A stretch of 64,000 nt of DNA from Chryseobacterium potabilaquae (GCF_902728265.1 NZ_CACVBR010000023.1:1-64000), one strand, 5' to 3'. Counted from the first letter of the stretch, positions 28,633 through 38,570 are shown. Numbers and translations are program-made. The notes: generated from the letters alone by a model not told the origin.

Positions 28633-29628
28633 TTATATTTCTTCATGATATTCTGCGTAGAACTCTTGAGTTTCTTTTATTAATTGGTCCATTTCAGCCA
28701 AAGTGAATATTTCGAGAAACTTTCTCCTAAATTCCTTGAAATGGGGAACTCCACGGAAATAGTTGCTATAATGTTGTCTCATTTCTATAAGGCCTAATCT
28801 TTCCCCTTTCCATTCTGCACTCCATTCTGCATGTTGACGAACAGCTAATAATCTGTCAGAGATAGTTGGTTCTGAAAGATGTTCTCCTGTATTGAAAAAA
28901 TGTTTAATCTCATTGAATATCCATGGATAGCCAATAGCCGCGCGACCAATCATAATCCCGTCGCAAGCATATTTTTGTTTATATTCCAATGCTTTCTCTG
29001 GAGAATCAATGTCGCCATTCCCAAAAATGGGAATTTCTATATTAGGATTTTGTTTAATTCTTGAAATATGTTCCCAATCAGCTTCTCCTTTATACATTTG
29101 ACCACGTGTTCTTGCATGTATGGTCAATGCTTTGATACCCGTTTCTTGAAGACGCTCCGCAACTTCATCGATATTGATAGAGGTGCTATCCCAGCCTAAT
29201 CTTGTTTTTACAGTTACAGGAAGATGAGTGGAGCTTACCACAGCTTTTGTAAGACGTACCATAAGATCAATATCTTTCAATACGCCAGCTCCAGCTCCTT
29301 TACAAACCACTTTTTTTACAGGGCATCCAAAATTGATATCCACTAAATCCGGATTTACTGTTTCTACAATTCTTGCAGACATAGCCATAGCCTCTTCATC
29401 TCCACCAAAGATTTGAATCCCCACAGGTCTTTCATAATCGAAAATGTCTAATTTTTTCCTACTTTTAATCGCATCTCGAATGAGACCCTCAGAAGAAATA
29501 AATTCTGAATACATTAAATCTGCACCATGCATTTTACATAAACGTCTGAACGGAGGATCACTTACGTCTTCCATGGGAGCTAACAAAAGCGGAAATTCCG
29601 GCAGCTCTATGTTGCCAATTTTTATCAT
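28633..29628 (-). CDS. dusB: tRNA-dihydrouridine synthase
   Basis: A 331-residue FMN enzyme reducing uridine to dihydrouridine in the tRNA D-loop. Motifs: LLLAPMEDVSDPPFRRLC, DINFGCPVKKV with the catalytic cysteine region (VCKGAGAGVL), VKTRLGWD, IHARTRGQMYKG and GNGDIDSPEKA followed by GIMIGRAAIGYPWIF. The N-terminal barrel and C-terminal helical domain have normal sizes. The -7 box TAAATTTG lies four bases upstream of the ATG, implying an almost leaderless message. Confidence 0.95.
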   Translation of the reverse strand: MIKIGNIELPEFPLLLAPMEDVSDPPFRRLCKMHGADLMYSEFISSEGLIRDAIKSRKKLDIFDYERPVGIQIFGGDEEAMAMSARIVETVNPDLVDINFGCPVKKVVCKGAGAGVLKDIDLMVRLTKAVVSSTHLPVTVKTRLGWDSTSINIDEVAERLQETGIKALTIHARTRGQMYKGEADWEHISRIKQNPNIEIPIFGNGDIDSPEKALEYKQKYACDGIMIGRAAIGYPWIFNEIKHFFNTGEHLSEPTISDRLLAVRQHAEWSAEWKGERLGLIEMRQHYSNYFRGVPHFKEFRRKFLEIFTLAEMDQLIKETQEFYAEYHEEI

Positions 29629-29632
29629 AATG

Positions 29633-29640
29633 CAAATTTA
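29633..29640 (-). promoter_or_regulatory. -7 box of dusB, four bases from the start codon
   Basis: Reads TAAATTTG on the minus strand, then CATT and the ATG. Transcription would start at or inside the first codon. Confidence 0.5.
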
Positions 29641-29771
29641 CGAAATTCTAAATATCTATTAAGATGATACCATCTATTGGAGTTATATGTGAAAAATCAA
29701 TTTGAAATTTTCATATTTTTTGATCATATAATTGTGTAATGAGCTCAAAAGAGAGGATGTTTTATAAGGTT

Positions 29772-32700
29772 TTAGAAGCTTGCTTTTACTTGCATACTGC
29801 CAATATGGATGGTTCTATCTCCTGAATTTCTCCCTTCATAATTGAGATTTAATTGCAAGAAAGAGTTAATTGCTTGTTGTATAAAAACGCTCCAAACCTG
29901 GTTTTTCCCAGGTTTTAATCCATCTAACATCTGATTTCCTACTATGCTAAAATTATTTCCGGTAAAATTATTATTAATAAATGAAAAGTTTCCTCTGATA
30001 GAGGTCTTTTTACGTTCCCATTGAATAGTTCCTGTAATATCAAAAGCTTTCAAAAATTCTTCTCCATCCATTCTTTGTTTCTGTCTATAAGCTGAAGAAA
30101 GTTCGGCTTGAATAGCATCCGTAAATTTATAGGTAGCTTTAGGCTTTGTTTCAAAATTAGTTAAATGATAATCTCTCGTAATAAATAACTGTGATGAGTT
30201 TTGGAGATTATGAACCGAATTTTCCCAATCGACTCTGAACTCTTTATTGAACCAATAGCCGATATTCAGAAAGTGCGAAATTTGTTCCCTTTCCTCATTG
30301 CTAAAATTAGCATTGATAAGATTATCATTGGATATGAACCGGTAATTACCATTCCAACCGGATTTATCAGTAGGGCTAAATTGTACAGAGGCTAATATAT
30401 TTTGGTTTTTAAGAATTTGATCGCTGTTTTTCTCAAAAGGGTTTAATATAAGAACTTTGTCTTTTTTATAAAATGAATTCTGAGAGTTGAGAGAAATATT
30501 AAAGTTCCAACGTTTTAAGAAAGCATTTTCAGAGTTAAATATAATAGAAGGGTTTACAAATAATGCTAATTGAAGCTTATTTTTATTGGATGGAAGATAT
30601 CGTACAGAATTGGTGTAAATTCTTATATATTGTGCTAAATCAGAATATTCTGCAATTTCAAACTCATCTGGTTGCTGAATTCCGTCACCATTATAATCCG
30701 TCCATTTATATATACCTTGTCCATCAGTCACTTTGATATATTGAAATTCTCTTTGTGCTTCTTGTCCATTTCCTAGTTCATAGAATGCTTGAAGTCTCAT
30801 CCCATTTCGGAAAAGTTGTTGATTATAAAGAATATTACCTACTACAAAGTCATTATTTCTGTTCATATCAACATCTTGATTTTGATAGAAAAACTTTCTA
30901 TAATGAAGTAATACATTTAATGTTGTTTTTTCGTTTTTAATGAGTTGACTCTCCGCCATAAATCCTAAAATATTATTCATACTTTGAAGCCTATTATCGC
31001 GGACTGAATCATTATCTCTCATATAAACTTTTGTCAATAATTTGGTTCTAGTACTATCACCAATTTTTTTCTGAACAAATATTTCTTTCCAACTAAAACT
31101 TGTGACATCCATGAGCTGAGTATCATTAAACTTTTTTTCATTGTGTTCCATACTTCCTCCAATTGCCCAACTGCCTTTCTTACCCACAAATTCAGTAGAA
31201 ATTCCTCCACGAATAAATTTAGTATCTTGAAGAATTGCATTCGTATTCAAATAAGATAGGTTTCCTTTGGTGAAAAACTTCCCTTTAATCCAACCAAAAT
31301 CAATATCGTTTTTAATTCCTTTGTAAGAATCTTGCTCATTTAAATAGTTAACACGATAGTTCAATGTAGAAGAGTTACTCCATTTATTCAAAAAACTAAA
31401 AATAAACCTATTTTGGGTTTTCCCGCTAAATTCCTGAGTAAGGTTAAAATCTCTGGAGAATTCAACATCGTTGATACGGTCGAGAATGTGAAATTGTTTG
31501 TCAATATATTGATATTCAAAATTGGGAGTTCCTTTCCAATTATTTTTTACAAATGTTTTATTTCCAAAAATACGCCATGCATATCCTATATTTTGGTTGG
31601 AGTCTTTAGATGAAAATAAATTTACATCATAATTACTTAGAGAGAAGTCTGCACCAATTTTTCCATCTTTCAATAAATATTCTGAATTTACTGAATAAAC
31701 TTGAGACTTTTGTGGGGAAGGAAGTTTTCTTACCGCTTTATAGTCTCCTAATCCAGGTCCCACGTATTCAAAAACACGCCCGTTATTTGTTGTTGGAGCA
31801 ATTTTATAATCTCCAAGGTTTGCCCCAAAAAAAGTAAATGAAACTTGATAAAGAGTCTCACTGGCATCGGTAGAAAATTCGTAATAATTTCCATTAGGAT
31901 TTGGAACGAGACGATAGAGAATTTTATTGACATCAAAGTCTGTAATAACTCCTGAAGGAGCGTACATGAGATCAGGATTATTCCCTGCATTGGCTAGAAT
32001 TTGTTCATCTTCTTGGGATAGGTTTAATGATAATGGAGCATTTTTATTATCGTTTTCCATAAACCAGTTTAGCCCTAATTTTAATTTTTCTGTTTGATGT
32101 TCAAGTTTTCCTGTGAACAAATATCTGGAATAATTTCTATTGGCATAATTATAAGAAATAGTAATGAAATTTTGCTGGAAAATAGGACGAAAGCTGGTAA
32201 AAGTAACCTCCCCTGTATTGTAATTAATTACATAATCTTGATTTTCTCCACGTTTCATTAAAATTCCATCAATAAAAACCTGTTCAGATCCGGAAATCAA
32301 TGTAATAAATTGTTCTCCATTTTTTCCTGTTAATCGATAAGGACCTTGGTTACCCTCAATCCCCTGGAAACGGACTCTATGGAATTCACTTCGAGCAACC
32401 CCCATCGACACATCCACAAAGGTTTTATTTTCTTTTCCAAACTCAGTCTGAAATTCAAGTCCCATACTTCTTCTTTGGTATTTGGCAAAGTAATTATTTG
32501 CTTCCACCAAATCCAAATGGCCGGCTCTAAGAATAGACTTATCTTTGATATTGAGTTGCATGTAGATTTTATCAAACTCTTCTAAAGTTTGTGTATATCC
32601 ATCTGCTTGAATGGGTAAATTATGATCAGAAATACTTGCTAAAATGGTGACATCTTTTGAAAGTCTTCCTGAAATTTGTAAGTCCATGGAGCTTTGAACA

Positions 32701-33014
32701 GATTGTCCCTGATTATTTCCAAATGTTATTCCTCTGATAATTGAACCTTTAGAATTGAGCTCTCCAAGAAATCGCTTTTTATCATTTTTTGCGAGGACGG
32801 CTTCATCAACAATAATTTTATTGTTTTTTTTAACAAAATCTAAGGTGTCTTTAGCGAAGATATCTTCTTCTAATTTTGCAGCGAGAATACTATCTTTTCT
32901 TATACTATCTTTAGGAATATTGGGGTTTTTCCACGTAAAGATTTGAGCATTTCCTAAGAATATGCCTATTAATAATACACAAAATGTAAGAATATACCGC
33001 CGCAAACCTTTCAA
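29772..33014 (-). CDS. Large outer-membrane beta-barrel protein, function unknown
   Basis: A 1080-residue exported protein. After a signal peptide (LRRYILTFCVLLIGIFLGNAQ) and a charged segment, residues about 85-150 contain SKGSIIRGITFGNNQGQS and LQISGRLSKDVTILASISDHNLPIQADGYTQTLEEFDKIYM, a block shared with SprA-like and related large Bacteroidetes outer-membrane proteins. The rest is a long series of amphipathic strands ending in the aromatic-terminal IGSMQVKASF. It is far shorter than SprA (over 2000 residues) so I do not call it that. The frame begins with TTG; no in-frame ATG is near the signal peptide. Its neighbour upstream is another large envelope protein. Confidence 0.75.
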   Translation of the reverse strand: MKGLRRYILTFCVLLIGIFLGNAQIFTWKNPNIPKDSIRKDSILAAKLEEDIFAKDTLDFVKKNNKIIVDEAVLAKNDKKRFLGELNSKGSIIRGITFGNNQGQSVQSSMDLQISGRLSKDVTILASISDHNLPIQADGYTQTLEEFDKIYMQLNIKDKSILRAGHLDLVEANNYFAKYQRRSMGLEFQTEFGKENKTFVDVSMGVARSEFHRVRFQGIEGNQGPYRLTGKNGEQFITLISGSEQVFIDGILMKRGENQDYVINYNTGEVTFTSFRPIFQQNFITISYNYANRNYSRYLFTGKLEHQTEKLKLGLNWFMENDNKNAPLSLNLSQEDEQILANAGNNPDLMYAPSGVITDFDVNKILYRLVPNPNGNYYEFSTDASETLYQVSFTFFGANLGDYKIAPTTNNGRVFEYVGPGLGDYKAVRKLPSPQKSQVYSVNSEYLLKDGKIGADFSLSNYDVNLFSSKDSNQNIGYAWRIFGNKTFVKNNWKGTPNFEYQYIDKQFHILDRINDVEFSRDFNLTQEFSGKTQNRFIFSFLNKWSNSSTLNYRVNYLNEQDSYKGIKNDIDFGWIKGKFFTKGNLSYLNTNAILQDTKFIRGGISTEFVGKKGSWAIGGSMEHNEKKFNDTQLMDVTSFSWKEIFVQKKIGDSTRTKLLTKVYMRDNDSVRDNRLQSMNNILGFMAESQLIKNEKTTLNVLLHYRKFFYQNQDVDMNRNNDFVVGNILYNQQLFRNGMRLQAFYELGNGQEAQREFQYIKVTDGQGIYKWTDYNGDGIQQPDEFEIAEYSDLAQYIRIYTNSVRYLPSNKNKLQLALFVNPSIIFNSENAFLKRWNFNISLNSQNSFYKKDKVLILNPFEKNSDQILKNQNILASVQFSPTDKSGWNGNYRFISNDNLINANFSNEEREQISHFLNIGYWFNKEFRVDWENSVHNLQNSSQLFITRDYHLTNFETKPKATYKFTDAIQAELSSAYRQKQRMDGEEFLKAFDITGTIQWERKKTSIRGNFSFINNNFTGNNFSIVGNQMLDGLKPGKNQVWSVFIQQAINSFLQLNLNYEGRNSGDRTIHIGSMQVKASF

Positions 33015-33178
33015 AATAATTCGTAAAAATAGCTAAAAAATGTTAATAGAGAGGGATTTAGTATTATTAACAAAAAATTATATAAATTATTGTTACTAAA
33101 TTAAGTGGTTATTTGATCTTGTGGTAAATTATTAATAGAGTAGTATTTACATGAAATTATAGCTGTGATCTGATCTTT

Positions 33179-36001
33179 TTAATACCATCCACGTCTTGCA
33201 GCATTGATTACTGATCCAAGATTAAGAATGAGAGTATATCTGATACGTTTACCATAATCTTTAAATCCGGGTTCAAATCCTAGGGAAGATTGTACAGGAA
33301 AATAAATTTCTAAAAAATCAGGAATCAAACGTACTTTTATTCCACTGTCCCAAATAAATTGAGTCGGTTTATTATTGTTTTTATAAATTCCGGCATCGGC
33401 GTAAACATGAAATATTTTCCATACACTCGAGTCAACATTCATGGAAGTTATCCATCGGTTTACACTCCCAGGAATGAAAGATTTAAATCCACCATCCGCT
33501 AATATAAACTGTTGGGAAAGAATTCCTCCAGTGGCACTTTCACCTAAAAGGTTGTAGGAGAAAGAATAATTAGAGACTCTCGAAATCCCGTAATTGAATA
33601 TATTGTTTCTTGTATCGTTTCTAATAAATAATCCGGCAAACAAGCGTAAGCTTAATTTTTGTTTAGGTGCAAATTCCCATCGGTAAAAACCTTCTGCGGT
33701 AACTTTATTGAAATCTTTCATCATTTGAGTACTGACACTAAGACTTTTTTCATGGATCATCTGATTATCTGTATATCCATATCCTAATCCCCACAGATTA
33801 TACCTGTCATAGTCATTATTAGCCACCATTATAGGGCTAAGATCCTTTTCTAAGTAATTATAAGAAAAACTAACTCCTCTACTCACTGTACTTCTAGGTT
33901 TTTTTCTAAAACTTAATGTAGAGAAAATAGATGCTTTTCTATAAGCAAGATCGAAATCGTAATGAAAGTAAGATCCTGATACGCCAAACGTTAAACTTCT
34001 AATGATACTTTCTGCAGGTAAAAAAGAATAAGAAACGGCACCTGAGCCTGCCATTTTTCCTGTTCCGGAGCTATACATTGGAGTAATAGAATAGAGAAAC
34101 TTTTGGTCAAAAAATGATTGATTTTTAATATTTACTCCAAATAAAAACTTATCATAAGTATTCGTAAAGCGTACCCTAGGGCTCAAATAAATTTCGTTGA
34201 ATTCCGGATTGGGTATATCTTTAATCAGTTTTAATTTTATTTTTTTTGAATTAGAAAATAACCCTTTAGCATAAAGATAGTTATCTCTATAGTTGTTTTC
34301 GGGGAAAATATAATTGTTATTAAGTGTGATTTTATAAATATCCTCGGCAGGGATGGTAAATGTTTTCGTTTTTTCATTTTCATCCGTATCTATCCAATAT
34401 TCTTTCTCTTTATCTTTTCCATTTTGAGTCTCTAGCTTTACAGGAATTGCAGCAATTACATTTTTTTGAATATTGATATGTAAAGAGTCTCCTTTTTTCC
34501 TAAATCTTTTTAATTTAAAATTAACCCTATTTTTCTGATCTAAAAAGCTGTTTAAATAATTACTTGACTGGTCTTCTTCCGTAATTTTTTTAATAAAATC
34601 CCTTGGGTTTACCTCTTGATCCGTATGACTAGTTATAAAATTACTTAATAGAGCATCGAATTTTTTGTAGCCTATTTTATCAGCAGAATAGTTAAATAAG
34701 CTTCCCATTTCAAAACTACTGATTGCCATATCATTAAAATTACTGAGAACCGTATATTTTTCGTCAATTTTTTGATCGAGGTTTTGAGCCATTATATATT
34801 GATAGGCTAAGCCGTAACGGTCTAAAATATTGAGCTCTGAGGCATGGAAAAGCTTTAATGGTTTTATGCCGAAAATTTTTGCTTCCGGTAGTGTACCTAG
34901 AAGCTTGGTGTTATTATAGAACTTCTTTAAGTATTGTATCTCAAAATAAGATTTTATTCCATTTTTGAACCAATGATTGTTTTGTTTATCAGTAATAATC
35001 CTTTCATCAAGGACTTTTTTTGTAATAATTCCAAAATAATCAAGATCTGCTTTTTCGGCATCTGTGAATAGTTTGAATCTGAATCTCCAGAAAGCAATAT
35101 CATTACTTGCGAAAAATTTTTCTTTGTTTCTGAATTTTTCTGATATAAATAGATTTTTAGGCAGGATACCTATTTTTTCTTTTATAAATTTTAAATGTAA
35201 TGGTAAATAGAATTCTAAATTTTGTTTTTCTTGAGGGCTTATATTGTAACCTAGCTTTATTTCTATATCTTCACCATCCACATTTGTTTTTATGGACTGT
35301 ATTTTGTCTTGCGATATAAGAAATTCAGGATCAGAATCAAGATACCCTTTAAATGAATTTGTTTGAATCTGTTTCAGATTACTTTCAATAAAATAATCTT
35401 TTGGAAGAGTGAATTTTACATTCCAAAACGTATTGAAACTAACCGATTCTTCAATATCATGATAATTTCTTTTTGAAGTATTGTCCGGATCAAAGCGATC
35501 CGGAATAATAAAGAAATATTTTAAGGCTGTATTTTTATCAGATGTTCCATAGCCCGTAAATTTTTTATCCGGCAGTTGGACCTGATATTGTAATTGAAGT
35601 GTAATGCTTTGGCCAGGATGAAGAGGCTTATCTAAAGGAAGAAATAAATTTTCATCCAGAGTACTGTTTACAGGAATTTCTTGATGATCTGTTCCTGTAA
35701 TCTTGGCATATAAAACTTTACCCAATTGATCAGATTTCGCAAAGTGTAAATCCGTATTTCTATCTTCTAATTTTCTGTATACAAGAGACGTATGTTTTTT
35801 CTTGTAGGCAGACACCCAGTTTAAGAGTTTTATAGTCTGTAAATCTTTTTCAGAAGTATTGAAATAAACAATTTTTTGATTAATATCTATTATTTTTCTA
35901 TCTGTAGAAAGCTGAGCTTCTATATATATAGTATCCTTTTGTGCGGAAACTTTTTCAACACCAAGAATTAAAATGAGACAAAGACAGATAATTTTCTTCA
36001 A
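33179..36001 (-). CDS. M1 aminopeptidase-like domain fused to an outer-membrane barrel, apparently without zinc site
   Basis: A 940-residue protein with a signal peptide (KKIICLCLILILGVEKVSAQ). Residues about 25-230 resemble the N-terminal beta domain of M1 aminopeptidases, and the segment NHWFKNGIKSYFEIQYLKKFY corresponds to the helix that in active enzymes reads NEGFAxYxE. No HExxH is present anywhere, and the glutamate of NEG is replaced, so it is probably not a peptidase. Residues about 600-940 are beta-strands of an outer-membrane barrel (RVRFTNTYDKFLFGVNIKNQ and later). It starts with TTG, 17 bases after a TATATTTG -7 box. It follows the UMP synthase gene on the same strand. Confidence 0.72.
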   Translation of the reverse strand: MKKIICLCLILILGVEKVSAQKDTIYIEAQLSTDRKIIDINQKIVYFNTSEKDLQTIKLLNWVSAYKKKHTSLVYRKLEDRNTDLHFAKSDQLGKVLYAKITGTDHQEIPVNSTLDENLFLPLDKPLHPGQSITLQLQYQVQLPDKKFTGYGTSDKNTALKYFFIIPDRFDPDNTSKRNYHDIEESVSFNTFWNVKFTLPKDYFIESNLKQIQTNSFKGYLDSDPEFLISQDKIQSIKTNVDGEDIEIKLGYNISPQEKQNLEFYLPLHLKFIKEKIGILPKNLFISEKFRNKEKFFASNDIAFWRFRFKLFTDAEKADLDYFGIITKKVLDERIITDKQNNHWFKNGIKSYFEIQYLKKFYNNTKLLGTLPEAKIFGIKPLKLFHASELNILDRYGLAYQYIMAQNLDQKIDEKYTVLSNFNDMAISSFEMGSLFNYSADKIGYKKFDALLSNFITSHTDQEVNPRDFIKKITEEDQSSNYLNSFLDQKNRVNFKLKRFRKKGDSLHINIQKNVIAAIPVKLETQNGKDKEKEYWIDTDENEKTKTFTIPAEDIYKITLNNNYIFPENNYRDNYLYAKGLFSNSKKIKLKLIKDIPNPEFNEIYLSPRVRFTNTYDKFLFGVNIKNQSFFDQKFLYSITPMYSSGTGKMAGSGAVSYSFLPAESIIRSLTFGVSGSYFHYDFDLAYRKASIFSTLSFRKKPRSTVSRGVSFSYNYLEKDLSPIMVANNDYDRYNLWGLGYGYTDNQMIHEKSLSVSTQMMKDFNKVTAEGFYRWEFAPKQKLSLRLFAGLFIRNDTRNNIFNYGISRVSNYSFSYNLLGESATGGILSQQFILADGGFKSFIPGSVNRWITSMNVDSSVWKIFHVYADAGIYKNNNKPTQFIWDSGIKVRLIPDFLEIYFPVQSSLGFEPGFKDYGKRIRYTLILNLGSVINAARRGWY

Positions 36002-36017
36002 AATTGTGATAAAGTCA

Positions 36018-36025
36018 CAAATATA
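36018..36025 (-). promoter_or_regulatory. -7 box upstream of the M1-like gene
   Basis: TATATTTG on the minus strand, 16 bases before the TTG start. It falls between the UMP synthase stop and the M1-like start, so the latter can be transcribed separately. Confidence 0.4.
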
Positions 36026-36054
36026 ACTTTTTTTTTACTAAAATGTGGGTGATT

Positions 36055-37434
36055 TCAATTATGAGTTGCTATTATTTTTAATGATTTTATATAAGCATTC
36101 CATCCTTCATTTTTATAAGAAATAGCCGCTTCTTCAGGATTATTAGATTTATAAATTCCTCTTCCTACAATAATGAAATCGGAATGTAAAGTTTTGAAAA
36201 CGTATTCCGGAGTATTGTACTGTTGTCCTTTTCCATCCCCCGAGTCTGCTAAATTAACCCCTGGAGTAAACAATAAAATTTCCTCAGGAATTGGACTTTG
36301 AGATACTCCACCGATCACGTTAGGATGTGATAGGGTTATTTTTAAAGCTTCTTCACGATAACTGCTTGTGGTTAATGTTCCTTTTGATGACATACCAACA
36401 ATAGCAACTACTCCCACATTATTAAAGCAATCTAATGATTCAAATCCTCCTATAACTTGGGAGGTAACAAAGTCAGCCCAATCTGTAATTTTAAATACTC
36501 CACTTTTGAATTGTAACTCTTGGGTATTTCCTATATCAGCAAATTTTCGATCTTCCATCAGTAAAAATTGATGCTTAGCTGATAATTCTTTTAATGGGAT
36601 AATTGTTTTTTCATATTCAAAATCGGTAATAATATCAATATGAGTTTTTAAGGCTACAATATGTGGACCTACTTTTTCTGCTAAGGCTAATAATTCTTGA
36701 GTGGTTGTGACGTCTGCAGAGGCAATAAGATTGGATTTTTTAGCTAAAGCAATTTCTAATAATTTTTTGGAAACGGAATGTTGAACATTTTTTAATTTTT
36801 GTTCATAGCTTGCTCTTGCTTTCTCCTCAAATTCGATATGGTTTCCTTGAAGAAAATCATGAATTCTTTTTACTTCATTTTCTGTTAATTCACCATTCTC
36901 TTGTAAAATATCGCAAACTTCCGAAATATTAAAAAGAGTATGTACTCTATATCCCTTGCTTTCTAAAAGTTGTTTTCCTCCTTGTTCTCTATCTAAAACA
37001 ACTACAATATCAGACACTTTAATATCTTCTTGCTCTACTTCAGATATAGTTTCTACTAACGATTTTCCTGATGTAATAACATCTTCTACTAATAAACAAT
37101 TTTGTCCTTTTTGATAGATTCCCTCAATCAATTTTTTTGTTCCATAGCTTTTAGCTTCTTTTCTTTTAATGATCAGTGGAATATAGCTTTCCAGAGACAT
37201 TGCTGTTGCCATTGGAAGGGCTGCATAAGGAACACCACAGATCAAATCAAAGTTGTCTAATGGTAGCATTTCCAATAAATAATTAGCAAGATTTTTTAAA
37301 ATTTTAGGATCAGAAGCTAAAGGTCTTAAATCCACATAAAAAGGACTTTCAATACCGCTTTTTAATGTAAATCTTCCAAATTTAATGATCCCCAGCTTAT
37401 AGCACTCTAAAAAGAACTCTTTTTTACTTTCCAT
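36055..37434 (-). CDS. Bifunctional UMP synthase: orotate phosphoribosyltransferase-OMP decarboxylase fusion
   Basis: A 459-residue fusion catalysing the last two steps of UMP synthesis. Residues 1-195 are OPRT: GIIKFGRFTLKSGIESPFYVDLR, LICGVPYAALPMA and the PRPP loop CLLVEDVITSGKS. Residues about 215-459 are OMP decarboxylase: the catalytic KTHIDI, then EDRKFADIGNT and GDGKGQQYNTPEYV with VGRGIY. The domain order and the DRKFADIGNT form are those of eukaryotic UMP synthase; the usual bacterial decarboxylase has a DLKFHDIPNT-like block. Start is ATG, 20 bases after a TAAATTTG box. Most bacteria encode pyrE and pyrF separately. Confidence 0.93.
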   Translation of the reverse strand: MESKKEFFLECYKLGIIKFGRFTLKSGIESPFYVDLRPLASDPKILKNLANYLLEMLPLDNFDLICGVPYAALPMATAMSLESYIPLIIKRKEAKSYGTKKLIEGIYQKGQNCLLVEDVITSGKSLVETISEVEQEDIKVSDIVVVLDREQGGKQLLESKGYRVHTLFNISEVCDILQENGELTENEVKRIHDFLQGNHIEFEEKARASYEQKLKNVQHSVSKKLLEIALAKKSNLIASADVTTTQELLALAEKVGPHIVALKTHIDIITDFEYEKTIIPLKELSAKHQFLLMEDRKFADIGNTQELQFKSGVFKITDWADFVTSQVIGGFESLDCFNNVGVVAIVGMSSKGTLTTSSYREEALKITLSHPNVIGGVSQSPIPEEILLFTPGVNLADSGDGKGQQYNTPEYVFKTLHSDFIIVGRGIYKSNNPEEAAISYKNEGWNAYIKSLKIIATHN

Positions 37435-37453
37435 TATTTTTTATTAGATATTG

Positions 37454-37461
37454 CAAATTTA
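37454..37461 (-). promoter_or_regulatory. -7 box of the UMP synthase gene
   Basis: TAAATTTG on the minus strand, 19 bases before the ATG. No TTG is present at the usual distance, so it is supported by the -7 box alone. Confidence 0.45.
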
Positions 37462-37560
37462 AGAATTTGAAAATGAAAAGTGAAACCTGGATGATCAATT
37501 TTGTTTGGGATAGCTGTTGAAATGAATACTTACATTAAAATCGGAGTGTTTTTAACAGAA

Positions 37561-37584
37561 AAGTCATTCCTTTTAGAATGGCTT
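37561..37584 (-). terminator. Hairpin after the YkvA-like gene
   Basis: AAGCCATTC pairs with GAATGACTT (one G-T pair) around a six-base loop on the minus strand, followed by TTTTCTG. It lies 17 bases past the stop. Confidence 0.6.
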
Positions 37585-37601
37585 TAAGATTTATAAAAAA
37601 G

Positions 37602-37949
37602 TTATTTTATAATGTCGACATCGATTATTTTTATATTACCCGAATGGATCTTTTGCTCGGCTTCCCAAAGTAGAAATTTGTTAACTTCTTTTACGAGTTT
37701 GGGAATAACTAATGACAAAACAGCAATATCATCCAAGACGCCAATCACAGGGACAGCCACTTCTGGGATTAAATCGATAGGAGAGATTATATATACAACG
37801 CCAAGTAAGGGTAGGATAATATCTATAGACTTTACAGGATAGCTTCCTTTTCTCCACATTTTTATCATCCTAAAAATATCAGGGATTTTTCTTATAAAAC
37901 CCTTATGACTGATGGCTCTTTGTGCTAAACTTAACTTTGAAGATTTCAT
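37602..37949 (-). CDS. YkvA family protein (DUF1232)
   Basis: A 115-residue small membrane-associated protein. The DUF1232 core reads LLGVVYIISPIDLIPEVAVPVIGVLDDIAVLSLVIP, where the SPIDLIPE and GxLDD phrases are diagnostic of the YkvA family. One or two hydrophobic helices are present. The function of the family is not known. Starts with ATG; it follows TlpA-type thioredoxin downstream in the same direction with an 81-base gap. Confidence 0.92.
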   Translation of the reverse strand: MKSSKLSLAQRAISHKGFIRKIPDIFRMIKMWRKGSYPVKSIDIILPLLGVVYIISPIDLIPEVAVPVIGVLDDIAVLSLVIPKLVKEVNKFLLWEAEQKIHSGNIKIIDVDIIK

Positions 37950-38030
37950 CTTATGTTTAGTATTAAATAATTTTTCAACTATATAATTTTCACAAATTCT
38001 ATACCAAGTAATTGTAATTTTAGTTAAAAG

Positions 38031-38570
38031 TTACTTGATGATATTGTCTATAAACTGATGAACGGATTCTGTATTCCAATCCCTATAGGAATCTTCCTTG
38101 ATCAAGATTCTTCCTGTTTTATCTAAAAGATAAGTAGTCGGGAATACCTTAGGTAATAATTTTTCGGAGATTGGACTTTGGGCAATATAAACGGGAACTG
38201 TATATTTGTTTTCTTGTAAAAACTTTCTTACAGTAGGTTCTTCATCTTTCATTGCAATTAATACAAAATCAACATTTCCTTTGCGTGTATCATACAGTTT
38301 TTGGATGGTAGGCCATTCTTTTCTACATGGAGGACACCACGTCCCCCAAAAGTTTAGAAAAACAGCTTTTTCTTTGAAGTTTTTAAGATTTGTATTGGGT
38401 GCATTGATTCCTTGAAGTTCAATATTATAATCTTCTTCACTTACATGTACTGCATTTTCAATTGTTGCAATGGGAAAAAATTGATCTTTTAAAAAGCCTT
38501 TTACTCCCGGGACGAATGCAATCACACCTAATACGATTAATGCAATAATATAAACTATGTTTTTTTTCAT
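38031..38570 (-). CDS. TlpA-like thioredoxin, membrane-anchored
   Basis: A 179-residue protein with an N-terminal helix (IVYIIALIVLGVIAFVPGV) that anchors or exports it, and a TlpA/ResA-type thioredoxin fold. The active site is WGTWCPPCRKEWP near residues 74-86, and the cis-proline block FPTTYLLDKTGRI follows. It acts as a periplasmic thiol-disulfide reductase or oxidase, for example in cytochrome c maturation; no cytochrome genes are beside it. It is 36 bases after a thioredoxin-like protein gene and may share its message. Confidence 0.92.
   Translation of the reverse strand: MKKNIVYIIALIVLGVIAFVPGVKGFLKDQFFPIATIENAVHVSEEDYNIELQGINAPNTNLKNFKEKAVFLNFWGTWCPPCRKEWPTIQKLYDTRKGNVDFVLIAMKDEEPTVRKFLQENKYTVPVYIAQSPISEKLLPKVFPTTYLLDKTGRILIKEDSYRDWNTESVHQFIDNIIK

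Noticed and set aside
29772..33014. SprA gliding/T9SS protein
   Set aside because: It shares one N-terminal block with SprA-like proteins but is less than half the length of SprA.
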